Source: Odoribacter sp. (lineage in GTDB: Bacteria > Bacteroidota > Bacteroidia > Bacteroidales > Marinifilaceae). From it: 7,951 bases of DNA. Positions 1-6,203 of the stretch are shown one piece after another. The notes under the pieces are model-generated. The model was not told the origin of the DNA. It was given only the letters and a program-made list of their open reading frames with translations, and did no database searches. The translations under genes were made by a program, and so were the position numbers. Positions within the stretch are counted from its first letter, which is position 1, and each line of letters starts with the position of its first letter. Where the stretch lies: NCBI GenBank assembly GCA_020024465.1, contig JAHHTT010000072.1, positions 1 through 7,951 of the forward strand, written 5' to 3'.

Positions 1-24
1 ATATGTATATATGCCTATACATAT
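1..24. repeat. Perfect 9-bp inverted repeat, 6-nt spacer
   Basis: ATATGTATA (1-9) is the exact reverse complement of TATACATAT (16-24), with TATGCC between them. There is no following T-tract, so it does not look like an intrinsic terminator. It lies about 30 bp before a possible promoter and could be an operator. It touches the window edge, so its full extent is unknown. The arms contain only one G/C pair, so chance is possible. Confidence 0.4.
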
Positions 25-52
25 CTTAAAACTGAAAAATAAAAAATGTGAT

Positions 53-82
53 TTGCTATAACAGAGAGGGGTATGATAAAAT
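53..82 (+). promoter_or_regulatory. Possible sigma-A promoter (weak candidate)
   Basis: TTGCTA (53-58) is followed after 18 bp by TAAAAT (77-82), preceded by the TGn extended -10 dinucleotide at 74-75. The hexamers match the consensus at 4 of 6 and 5 of 6 positions. No gene starts within 200 bp downstream other than the regulator, so it would be a distal second promoter for that gene or a chance match in AT-rich DNA. Confidence 0.25.
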
Positions 83-117
83 GGAAATATAATATGAATT
101 AACCAATGAGACGAATG

Positions 118-130
118 GGAAAAAACAGAG
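118..130 (+). promoter_or_regulatory. Purine-rich element repeated before the operon
   Basis: GGAAAAAACAGAG here matches GGACAAAACAGAG at 1277-1289 at 12 of 13 positions. Both copies lie in non-coding DNA, one before the regulator gene and one directly before the operon promoter. A binding site for the AraC-family regulator is a natural guess, but A-rich sequence gives such matches by chance fairly easily, and this copy is far (about 115 bp) from the nearest good -10 box. Confidence 0.25.
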
Positions 131-225
131 AAAAATTTTTTACCGCTTATACAGGAATATCCACAAAGTGTGGGTGAAAAAAAGCAGTTATTGCAATTTC
201 AGAAAATATAATTTCTTATTTTAAA

Positions 226-254
226 TAGTAATTTTTTTGTAAATATGATATAAT
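226..254 (+). promoter_or_regulatory. Extended -10 promoter for the AraC-family gene
   Basis: A perfect TATAAT at 249-254 is preceded by TGA (246-248), giving an extended -10 element. The -35 region 17 bp upstream (TAGTAA, 226-231) matches only 3 of 6 positions, which is typical of extended -10 promoters. Transcription would begin near 261 and leave an untranslated leader of about 100 nt before the regulator start. A weak -35 fits a promoter that needs an activator or is kept at low level. Confidence 0.6.
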
Positions 255-363
255 ATTGGCGAAAAATATTTGAATATTAACTAAATATATCTAACGCTTA
301 CTTTCATTAATTAATTATAAATAATTTATTTCTAAAAGTATGCTTTGGAGAGGAGAAAGATTG

Positions 364-1275
364 ATGAATAATACGAAAACTTCCGACGTGCTTTTACGTT
401 TTGAAAACGAAACCGGTACGGGACAGATTGAGGCTTATGAAGTTTTTCCGGGTATTTTGCTCAGTTACAGTAACTTTCATCTGGAACAGTGTGAGTCAAA
501 TTACACACAGTCTCAAAATATGTTCGGATTTGAATACTGTATTGGTGGTAAAATTCAGTGGGATAGGCAAGACGGTAAATCCGCCTTTTTGAGCGCTGGC
601 AGTTTTATGCCATATGATTATAGGCAGAGTATTGGGCGTTTCCTTTTTCCACAAAAAAACTATCAGGGGATTTCCTTTGGAATTCAGCTATCAAAGGCGC
701 AAGGACAGCTACCGCCGAATTTTCATATAGATTTGGAACGTTTAAGGGAGCGGTTCTGTATGGGAAACAATTTGGATCTGTCTTCATCACCTCTGGCAAC
801 CAATGTATTGGGCATTGTGCAGGCATCGCTCTACCAGACGGATTTGCATCGAAAGCTTGCCTGTTTGCAACTGCTTCTTTTTTTGCAGGACCTTCAATGG
901 ACAGAGTACACAGCACAGCCAATCTATCTTCCAAGCAGTCAAGTGAGGAAACTGAAACAGGTAGCAGACATTATCCTAAACAATCTGGAACATCACTATA
1001 CCTTGCATGAGCTTTCTCAGACTATCGGTATTCCGGTTACCACTATGAGACGGCATTTTGCCAGCATTTACGGCTGTTCTGTGGCAAAATTTGCGAGAAA
1101 ACATCGGGTAGAGGAAGCTCAACGGCTTTTGCGTGAAACAGAACTGACTACATCGCAAATTGCATCGGTGGTAGGATATGACAATCCCAGTAAATTTGCC
1201 TCTGTATTCCGCTCGAATACTGCAATGACACCGCAGAGTTATCGGAAGAAAAGTCGTGAACAAAATGGAGCATAA
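364..1275 (+). CDS. AraC-family transcriptional regulator, PchR/YbtA-like
   Basis: DNA-binding transcription factor of 303 residues, probably the local regulator of the adjacent transport operon. The C-terminal 100 residues form a typical AraC double helix-turn-helix domain. The first recognition unit spans about 213-233 (HELSQTIGIPVTTMRRHF). The second spans about 262-283 (QIASVVGYDNPSKFASVF) and is followed by the family MTPQSYR ending at 288-294. The N-terminal ~190 residues are the sensor part. The stretch around 55-108, with a CIGG-type segment and NYQGISFGIQL, resembles PchR/YbtA-type regulators, which respond to ferric siderophores; this resemblance is by eye. The start at 364 is chosen because AGGAG at 351-355 lies 8 nt before it; the in-frame ATG at 340 has no ribosome binding site. 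The gene ends 99 bp before the operon and reads in the same direction. AraC proteins of this type usually activate their neighbours when the ligand is present; the ligand here is unknown. Confidence 0.93.
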   Translation: MNNTKTSDVLLRFENETGTGQIEAYEVFPGILLSYSNFHLEQCESNYTQSQNMFGFEYCIGGKIQWDRQDGKSAFLSAGSFMPYDYRQSIGRFLFPQKNYQGISFGIQLSKAQGQLPPNFHIDLERLRERFCMGNNLDLSSSPLATNVLGIVQASLYQTDLHRKLACLQLLLFLQDLQWTEYTAQPIYLPSSQVRKLKQVADIILNNLEHHYTLHELSQTIGIPVTTMRRHFASIYGCSVAKFARKHRVEEAQRLLRETELTTSQIASVVGYDNPSKFASVFRSNTAMTPQSYRKKSREQNGA

Positions 1276-1276
1276 T

Positions 1277-1305
1277 GGACAAAACAGAGTTGCAACACAA
1301 TAGAG
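1277..1305 (+). promoter_or_regulatory. Candidate operator: imperfect direct repeats over the -35 box
   Basis: ACAAAACAGAG (1279-1289) and ACACAATAGAG (1295-1305) match at 9 of 11 positions and are offset by 16 bp. They flank and overlap the TTGCAA -35 hexamer, which is itself the core of the 8-bp palindrome GTTGCAAC (1289-1296). The left copy is part of the element also seen at 118-130. AraC-type activators commonly bind direct repeats next to or over the -35 box, so this is the most plausible site for the upstream regulator, but the assignment is inferred from position and repetition only. Confidence 0.35.
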
Positions 1306-1318
1306 AATAGCCTATACT
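1290..1318 (+). promoter_or_regulatory. Sigma-A promoter of the transport operon
   Basis: TTGCAA (1290-1295) and TATACT (1313-1318) are separated by exactly 17 bp and match the consensus at 4 of 6 and 5 of 6 positions. The predicted start of transcription is near 1325, giving a leader of about 50 nt that contains the stem-loop at 1340-1359 and a strong ribosome binding site. It is the only good promoter between the regulator and the five overlapping transport genes, so it probably drives the whole operon. Confidence 0.6.
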
Positions 1319-1339
1319 GATGATACAGTTTTTAACAAG

Positions 1340-1359
1340 AAGTTAGCGTCTACTAACTT
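1340..1359 (+). promoter_or_regulatory. Stem-loop or operator dyad in the operon leader
   Basis: AAGTTAG (1340-1346) and CTAACTT (1353-1359) are perfect 7-bp inverted arms around a 6-nt loop. The dyad sits just after the predicted transcription start and ends 1 nt before the AAAGGAG ribosome binding site, so as RNA it could affect translation initiation of the S component. As DNA, its TTAG/CTAA arms loosely recall operators of DtxR-type metalloregulators, although spacing and centre do not match that consensus well. There is no T-tract, so it is not a terminator. Confidence 0.45.
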
Positions 1360-1360
1360 A

Positions 1361-1367
1361 AAAGGAG
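1361..1367 (+). promoter_or_regulatory. Ribosome binding site of the S-component gene
   Basis: AAAGGAG lies 7 nt before the ATG at 1375. It is the strongest translation signal of the operon and fixes the start of the first transport gene. Confidence 0.85.
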
Positions 1368-1374
1368 ATTTTCT

Positions 1375-1962
1375 ATGAAACATAAATATGAACTTAAAGA
1401 CTTTCTGAATGTGGCACTTTTTGTGGTGCTGTACTATGTATCGTTCTTCGTTGCTATGTGCGCAGGATACATTCCTGTTTTGATGACGGTCTTGCCTCTC
1501 ATCACCGGTATTGTGTGTGGCATTCCCTTTATGCTCTTCCTAACAAAAATCAAAAAGCCCGGTATGATACTTATGATGGGTCTGCTATGTGGACTTTTGT
1601 CTTTGACTATGGGAAGCGGTATTTTGCCTCTTGTCACAGCTATAATCGCAAGCTTTCTGGCAGAAGTTATATTGTCGGCGCTTCATTATACATCTACTAT
1701 TAAGATAATTTTGGTATATGTAATATTTACTCTGTGGGATATAGGTTTCGCTCTACGTCTGTACTTGGCTTCATTTGACAGCTACCGTAAACGTCTCATA
1801 GAGCAATATGGAGAAGCGTATGTATCCGAAATGCTGACTAATGTATCCAGTGTCGGTTTTTGGGGTAGTATTATCCTGACACTGGTCGGAGGCGTTTTAG
1901 GAGGTATTCTCGGCTATGCGGTTTTCAAAAAGCATTTTCAGAAAATCGGTAAAAAAGCATGA
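1375..1962 (+). CDS. ECF transporter S component, MptD/Trep_Strep family
   Basis: Integral membrane protein of 195 residues, predicted to be the substrate-binding subunit of an energy-coupling factor (ECF) importer. About six hydrophobic helices can be drawn at roughly 11-29, 33-56, 62-80, 82-104, 109-133 and 160-184; the longest soluble stretch, 134-158, is charged (SYRKRLIEQYGEAY). A glycine-rich last helix (172-180) runs into the basic end FKKHFQKIGKK, a typical finish for this family. S components are small membrane proteins that bind a ligand and dock on a T component powered by two ATPases. Identification rests on size, helix pattern, the C-terminal signature and the T and ATPase genes behind it. 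The Trep_Strep/MptD group has no well-established ligand that I can state. First gene of the operon; its stop overlaps the next start by 4 bp (ATGA), suggesting translational coupling. Confidence 0.82.
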   Translation: MKHKYELKDFLNVALFVVLYYVSFFVAMCAGYIPVLMTVLPLITGIVCGIPFMLFLTKIKKPGMILMMGLLCGLLSLTMGSGILPLVTAIIASFLAEVILSALHYTSTIKIILVYVIFTLWDIGFALRLYLASFDSYRKRLIEQYGEAYVSEMLTNVSSVGFWGSIILTLVGGVLGGILGYAVFKKHFQKIGKKA

Positions 1963-2669
1963 TAAAAAAAACAAAGTTGGGCTTTTTGGATCCTAGAACA
2001 AAACTCCTTTTGGTTGTTACAATCAGCGGACTTTTGGTTCAGTGTGGTCTGTCTACTATGGAACTAATTGAAAATGGAGTCTTATTATCCATTCCTCTTA
2101 TTTTTTATATTATTTCAGGCAAATATCGGAAAGCAATTTGTCACGGCTGTATTTATATTGTGGGTTTGGCGCTGTTGATGTTTTTGTTTCCAAAACTTTC
2201 CGGCGGAGCTGCTATTTTTCTTTCCTCCGTGTGCGCCCTGTTTATAAAACTTATGCCCGGAATTGCTTTTGCATTTTTTATGATATGCACCATAGAAGCT
2301 TCTGATCTCATTGCCGCTCTTGATAGAATGTATTTGCCAAAAGGCTTTAACTGGACAGTCAGTATGGTGCTAAGGTTCTTTCCAACCGTAAAAGAGGAGC
2401 TGTCAGCTACTTGGGACGGCGTCCGTCTACGAGGACATACGTTAGGATATTGTCTGTTGCATCCAGTTTCCGCTTTGGTAAACGTATTTGTTCCTCTTAT
2501 TGTCTCTGTGATAAATATTGGTGATGAGCTGCTTATGGCGACACTCACCAAAGGATTTGATATCCGTGGGATACGTACCAGCATTTCTGTACCAAAACTT
2601 AACGTACAGGATATTATACTTATAGCCTTTTGCTGTATAGGCTGGTGTATTCATATTTTAATAAAGTAA
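1959..2669 (+). CDS. ECF transporter transmembrane (T) component, EcfT/CbiQ family
   Basis: Membrane protein of 236 residues that would couple ATP hydrolysis by the ECF ATPases to movement of the S component. The N-terminus LDPRTKLLL (10-18) is a hallmark of EcfT/CbiQ proteins. Hydrophobic segments lie at about 15-30, 40-53, 62-78, 84-115 and 217-234. The cytoplasmic coupling region is recognisable: LRFFPTVKEEL (138-148) followed by RLRG (156-159), and a second short motif IRG (202-204). In characterised EcfT proteins these are usually ARG triplets contacting the two ATPases; here the alanine is Leu in one and Ile in the other, while Arg-Gly is kept in both. The start overlaps the S-component stop by 4 bp and has only a weak ribosome binding site, so translation is probably coupled. 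Function as a T component is well supported; the substrate depends on the S component. Confidence 0.9.
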   Translation: MIKKTKLGFLDPRTKLLLVVTISGLLVQCGLSTMELIENGVLLSIPLIFYIISGKYRKAICHGCIYIVGLALLMFLFPKLSGGAAIFLSSVCALFIKLMPGIAFAFFMICTIEASDLIAALDRMYLPKGFNWTVSMVLRFFPTVKEELSATWDGVRLRGHTLGYCLLHPVSALVNVFVPLIVSVINIGDELLMATLTKGFDIRGIRTSISVPKLNVQDIILIAFCCIGWCIHILIK

Positions 2670-2683
2670 ACGGAAGTGATTAA

Positions 2684-4447
2684 ATGAATAAAGAAACAAT
2701 TTCCTTTTTGCAGCCATATCTGAGACAGAATAAAAAAAATATGATTCTGTCGGTTATTTTGTCTGTATGTAGTGTGATGATTGGCTTTACTCCCTATTTT
2801 GCGGTGTTCTGGCTTATGACTGGTCTACTTCGCCATACCATAACAGCTTATGGTATTTTGATACTGAGCCTTGTCTGTGTGGTTGGATATTTGCTAAAAA
2901 CACTGCTGTTTGAAGTATCCACTACCCTTTCCCATAAAAGCGCCTACGCAATTCTTCAACAAATCCGCCTAGATTTAGCGCAAAAATTTATGCGAGTCCC
3001 TCTGGGATATGTTGTGGAGCAGCCTATTGGAAAATTCAAAAATCTAGCCATTGATCAGGTTGAAAATTTGGAGCTACCGCTAGCCCATCTAATTCCGGAG
3101 GGGGTAGCCTATGCGTTGGCTCCGTTGGCAGTGTGTGTTGTTTTACTCTGTATCAATCCCTTGATGGCACTGGCTTCTCTTTTGTCCTGCATTTTTGGAG
3201 TAGTAGTATCCGCCCCTATGATGACAAAAATGAATCAAAATTATGATGCCTATATGAAGTCTTGTGATATTATGAACAGCACTATTGTGGAATATTTGGA
3301 AGGTATTGAGGTGATAAAGACCTTTAATCAGGGAGATGTCTCCTACGGTAAATTTAAACACAGTGTGGAAAGTTTCCGTAAGCTAACGCTACAATGGTTC
3401 CGCAGTACATGGGTTGGCGGTAATCTGATGATGACCATTATGCCCTCTACACTACTAGGTGTATTACCTGTGGGTATGTTGCTTTATATACACGGTTCAC
3501 TAAGTCCGGAACAACTGGTGCTTTCTATTATATTGTCTCTGGCTCTAATAAGTCCTATTATGGGTCTCAGCACATATATGAACAACCTGAAAATGATTCA
3601 GTATGCAGCGCAATCGGTCGATGCAGTCCTCAAACAGTCCGAATTACAGGAAAAATCGAATTCGGTAGACTTAGACAATTTTGACATTACCTTTGACCAT
3701 GTGGATTTTTCCTACCATACAGAAAATCCGCATAAAATTCTAAACGACCTGTCTTTCCGAATTCCTGAGGGCAACTTCTGTGCGCTCATAGGTCCATCGG
3801 GTAGTGGAAAATCCACAGTTGCCCGTCTCATTTTACGCTTTTGGGATGTAAGTAGCGGACGGATTTTGCTGGGAGGAAAAGATATTCGGGATATCCCCTT
3901 GTCTGAGCTATCCCACTATATCAGTTTTGTTGCTCAGGATAATTATCTATTTAATACGTCAATTAGAGAAAATATCCGTATGGGCAATCCTCTATCCTCC
4001 GATGAACAGGTCTATGAAGCGGCAAAGAAGGCGTGTTGTCACGAGTTCATTATGAAATTGGAACATGGCTATGATTCAATGGCGGGAGAGGCCGGCAGTA
4101 GATTATCAGGTGGCGAAAAGCAACGTATTGCCATTGCCCGAATGATTCTTCGAAATGCTCCTGTGGTGATTTTAGATGAAGCCACTGCCTATACTGACCC
4201 AGAGAACGAAGAAAAAATTCAGCAGGCTATCTCCAACCTCACGGCAGGTAAAACACTGCTGGTGATTGCCCATCGACTCTCCACCGTTTCCGGCGCAGAT
4301 TCTATTATGATTCTGCAAAAAGGACAACTTGTTGCTACCGGTACTCACGAGTCACTTCTTCGCACCTCGCCTTTGTATCAAAATATGTGGCAGGCGCATA
4401 TTGGAGCAAAAAATCAGTCTGTTCAAGGGGGTCGATGCCATGTTTAG
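2684..4447 (+). CDS. Exporter-fold ABC half-transporter, first of a pair
   Basis: Protein of 587 residues with an N-terminal six-helix membrane domain (about 1-300) and a C-terminal ATPase (about 335-575). ATPase motifs in order: A-loop Tyr344, Walker A GPSGSGKST (370-378), Q-loop Gln418, signature LSGGEKQR (474-481), Walker B VVILDEA (494-500) with catalytic Glu499, and switch His530. All key residues are present. Its D-loop region reads ATAYTDPENE, slightly unlike the more usual ATSSVDPENE of the next gene. It starts 14 bp after the T-component gene with a weak GGAAGTGA ribosome site and overlaps the next gene by 8 bp. It most likely pairs with that product. Proteins of this architecture are mostly exporters, but YbtP/YbtQ and IrtA/IrtB show that the fold can import iron-siderophore complexes. 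Together with the ECF genes and the PchR/YbtA-like regulator, import is my preferred guess; direction and substrate are not shown by sequence. Confidence 0.88.
   Translation: MNKETISFLQPYLRQNKKNMILSVILSVCSVMIGFTPYFAVFWLMTGLLRHTITAYGILILSLVCVVGYLLKTLLFEVSTTLSHKSAYAILQQIRLDLAQKFMRVPLGYVVEQPIGKFKNLAIDQVENLELPLAHLIPEGVAYALAPLAVCVVLLCINPLMALASLLSCIFGVVVSAPMMTKMNQNYDAYMKSCDIMNSTIVEYLEGIEVIKTFNQGDVSYGKFKHSVESFRKLTLQWFRSTWVGGNLMMTIMPSTLLGVLPVGMLLYIHGSLSPEQLVLSIILSLALISPIMGLSTYMNNLKMIQYAAQSVDAVLKQSELQEKSNSVDLDNFDITFDHVDFSYHTENPHKILNDLSFRIPEGNFCALIGPSGSGKSTVARLILRFWDVSSGRILLGGKDIRDIPLSELSHYISFVAQDNYLFNTSIRENIRMGNPLSSDEQVYEAAKKACCHEFIMKLEHGYDSMAGEAGSRLSGGEKQRIAIARMILRNAPVVILDEATAYTDPENEEKIQQAISNLTAGKTLLVIAHRLSTVSGADSIMILQKGQLVATGTHESLLRTSPLYQNMWQAHIGAKNQSVQGGRCHV
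4425..4431 (+). promoter_or_regulatory. Ribosome binding site inside the preceding gene, decides the start at 4440
   Basis: AAGGGGG lies within the end of the first half-transporter gene, 8 nt before ATG 4440. The same frame is open back to an ATG at 4329, but that start is deep inside the previous gene and would add 37 non-conserved residues. The site supports 4440 and gives a product of 587 residues beginning at a typical half-transporter N-terminus. Confidence 0.75.
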
Positions 4448-6203
4448 AATCGTAAAAAGAATGATTGCTTGGTCCGAAAACTACCAAAAACGTATCTATC
4501 TGGGATTTCTATTGTCCTTTATAATAGGTATTTTCATCTCGTTACCCACCGTACTGGCAGCTATGGCAATTCAACTCATCTTGGAAGATATGATGGGCAT
4601 AGAAGCAATAAGTGGTAAAGATATTTTTCTCTTTTTTCTGATGCTTTTGGCTGCTGTCGGTGGTAGATTTCTGTTTACATATCTAAAAGCCAGTATTCAG
4701 GATACAGTCATATATGAAAAACTGGCAGATGAACGAATAGGGCTTGGAAACATTCTGAAACGTGTGCCTTTGGGTTTTTTCCAACAAAATCAAACCGGAG
4801 ATTTGCTGACAGCTATGACCACAGACATGAGCTTTATGGAATATCATGCTATGACTATGCTGGATATGGTTGTAAACGGATACATCACATCAATAGTTAT
4901 GCTTATTTTTTGCATGAGTGTGAACTGGCAACTGGGAGTCATTATGGGCTTAGGTCTTATCTTTTCTGCAATTTTTCTCTATCTTATGGGTAAGGCAAGC
5001 TACAAAAACGGATCAGTTTTGCAAAATGCCAACGAAGATATGACGGGCGCTACCATTGAATACTTGCGTGGAATCGCTTTGGTCAAAACCTTTCATCAGG
5101 AGGGCGCCACTGCAAAAGGCATAAAGAATGCTTACCAAAAAAGCAAAGACATAAATATCAAAATTGAAAAGGAATATGCCGTTTATAATTTTTTCCATGT
5201 GATGAGTCTGAGACTGGCTTCTACAACTATGGTTATTTATGGCAGTGTTATGACCTGGCAAGGCAAAATGGATCTCCCCACTATGGTGTTTGTTGATATT
5301 ATGTCTTTTATAGCCTTTCTCAGCACAGAAAATCTGAGTAGCGCATTTCATGTCCTTCATGTGATTGATCATACTTTGGATAAATTGGACAGATTGACTG
5401 GGGCTCAGTTTATTGATTACAACGGAAAGGATATGGAACCTTCCTCCCATACCATCAACTTTCAAAACGTATCATTCGGATACGATAAGCGTATGGTGCT
5501 GAAAGGTGTCACTTGCACCTTTCCGGAAAACAGCTTTACAGCCATTGTGGGACCAAGCGGTAGCGGAAAGACTACCATATGCAATCTGATTGCCCGTTTT
5601 TACGATGTGTCTGACGGCAGTATAACTCTTGGGGACAAAGATCTGCGAAACTTTACTTGTGACAGTATTTTAAAACAACTCAGTATTGTATTTCAGAATG
5701 TCTACTTGTTTCACGATACCATTTTGGATAATATCCGCTTTGGAAAGCCAGATGCCAGTATGGAGGAAGTGGTAGAGGCAGCCAAAAAGGCAAGATGCCA
5801 TAATTTCATTATGCAACTACCAAACGGCTATGATACGGTTGTGGGTGAGGGTGGCTCCACACTATCGGGTGGGGAAAAACAGCGTATTTCCCTTGCACGG
5901 GCAATTCTCAAAAATGCGCCCATCATCATTCTGGACGAAGCAACTTCCAGTGTGGATCCGGAAAACGAACATCTAATTCAAGAGGCAATCCATGAACTGA
6001 TTTATGGAAAAACTGTCATTGCCATTGCGCACCGTCTGCCCACCATTGAACAGGCAAATCAGATTCTTGTACTGGAAAACGGACGAATCGTTCAGTCCGG
6101 TACGCATAAGGAACTGATTAGGCAAAAAGGAACCTATCAAGATTTTATGCGAGTCAGAGAGAACGCACAAAACTGGATTTTGGGGGAGAAAACAAAGCTA
6201 TGA
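4440..6203 (+). CDS. Exporter-fold ABC half-transporter, second of a pair
   Basis: Protein of 587 residues, exactly as long as the preceding paralogue and closely similar to it in the ATPase domain. The membrane domain covers about 1-310; the ATPase covers about 338-575. Motifs: A-loop Tyr348, Walker A GPSGSGKTT (371-379), Q-loop Gln419, LSGGEKQR (475-482), Walker B IIILDEA (495-501) with Glu500, D-loop SSVDPE, and His531. Both shared ATP sites of a heterodimer would therefore have canonical residues, unlike many Firmicute heterodimeric exporters in which one site is degenerate. The intracellular coupling segment IEYLRGIALVKTFHQ (206-220) is mirrored by VEYLEGIEVIKTFNQ in the partner. It overlaps the upstream gene by 8 bp and the downstream ECF ATPase by 4 bp (ATGA), which argues for balanced co-expression. 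Comparison with YbtPQ/IrtAB is inference; a drug- or peptide-exporter role is not excluded. Confidence 0.88.
   Translation: MFRIVKRMIAWSENYQKRIYLGFLLSFIIGIFISLPTVLAAMAIQLILEDMMGIEAISGKDIFLFFLMLLAAVGGRFLFTYLKASIQDTVIYEKLADERIGLGNILKRVPLGFFQQNQTGDLLTAMTTDMSFMEYHAMTMLDMVVNGYITSIVMLIFCMSVNWQLGVIMGLGLIFSAIFLYLMGKASYKNGSVLQNANEDMTGATIEYLRGIALVKTFHQEGATAKGIKNAYQKSKDINIKIEKEYAVYNFFHVMSLRLASTTMVIYGSVMTWQGKMDLPTMVFVDIMSFIAFLSTENLSSAFHVLHVIDHTLDKLDRLTGAQFIDYNGKDMEPSSHTINFQNVSFGYDKRMVLKGVTCTFPENSFTAIVGPSGSGKTTICNLIARFYDVSDGSITLGDKDLRNFTCDSILKQLSIVFQNVYLFHDTILDNIRFGKPDASMEEVVEAAKKARCHNFIMQLPNGYDTVVGEGGSTLSGGEKQRISLARAILKNAPIIILDEATSSVDPENEHLIQEAIHELIYGKTVIAIAHRLPTIEQANQILVLENGRIVQSGTHKELIRQKGTYQDFMRVRENAQNWILGEKTKL

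Larger units (their letters stand above)
1..363. other. AT-rich non-coding leader upstream of the regulator gene
   Basis: No credible coding region was found on either strand; the only open stretches are a few codons long. The segment is much richer in A and T than the genes that follow. It holds a perfect 9-bp inverted repeat at the left edge, a possible promoter at 53-82, a purine-rich element at 118-130 that recurs before the transport operon, a small dyad at 161-173, and a good extended -10 promoter at 246-254. The last hundred bases contain short AT-only palindromes (265-278, 306-315, 313-326), which are expected in such biased DNA and need not mean anything. Confidence 0.7.

Noticed and set aside
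73..102. Tiny ORF of 9 codons after GAGAGGGG
   Set aside because: The ribosome-site-like sequence is only about 1 nt from the ATG and the peptide has no recognisable feature; likely chance.
340..363. Earlier in-frame ATG at 340 for the regulator
   Set aside because: No ribosome binding site precedes it, and the AGGAG at 351-355 that serves ATG 364 would lie inside the coding region. The added residues (MLWRGERL) are simply the translated ribosome site.
605..934. Minus-strand open frames inside the regulator and transport genes (e.g. 605-934, 2153-2584, 5013-5465)
   Set aside because: They lie fully opposite well-supported conserved genes, lack ribosome sites and encode no recognisable domains.
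4329..4439. Earlier in-frame ATG at 4329 for the second half-transporter
   Set aside because: It would overlap the preceding gene by 119 bp. The 37 extra residues look unlike a half-transporter start, and AAGGGGG at 4425-4431 is well placed for ATG 4440.
2684..6203. Plain multidrug exporter reading of the ABC pair
   Set aside because: Not excluded, but their position inside an ECF operon under a PchR/YbtA-like regulator makes a role in uptake of the same ligand more likely than an unrelated drug pump.
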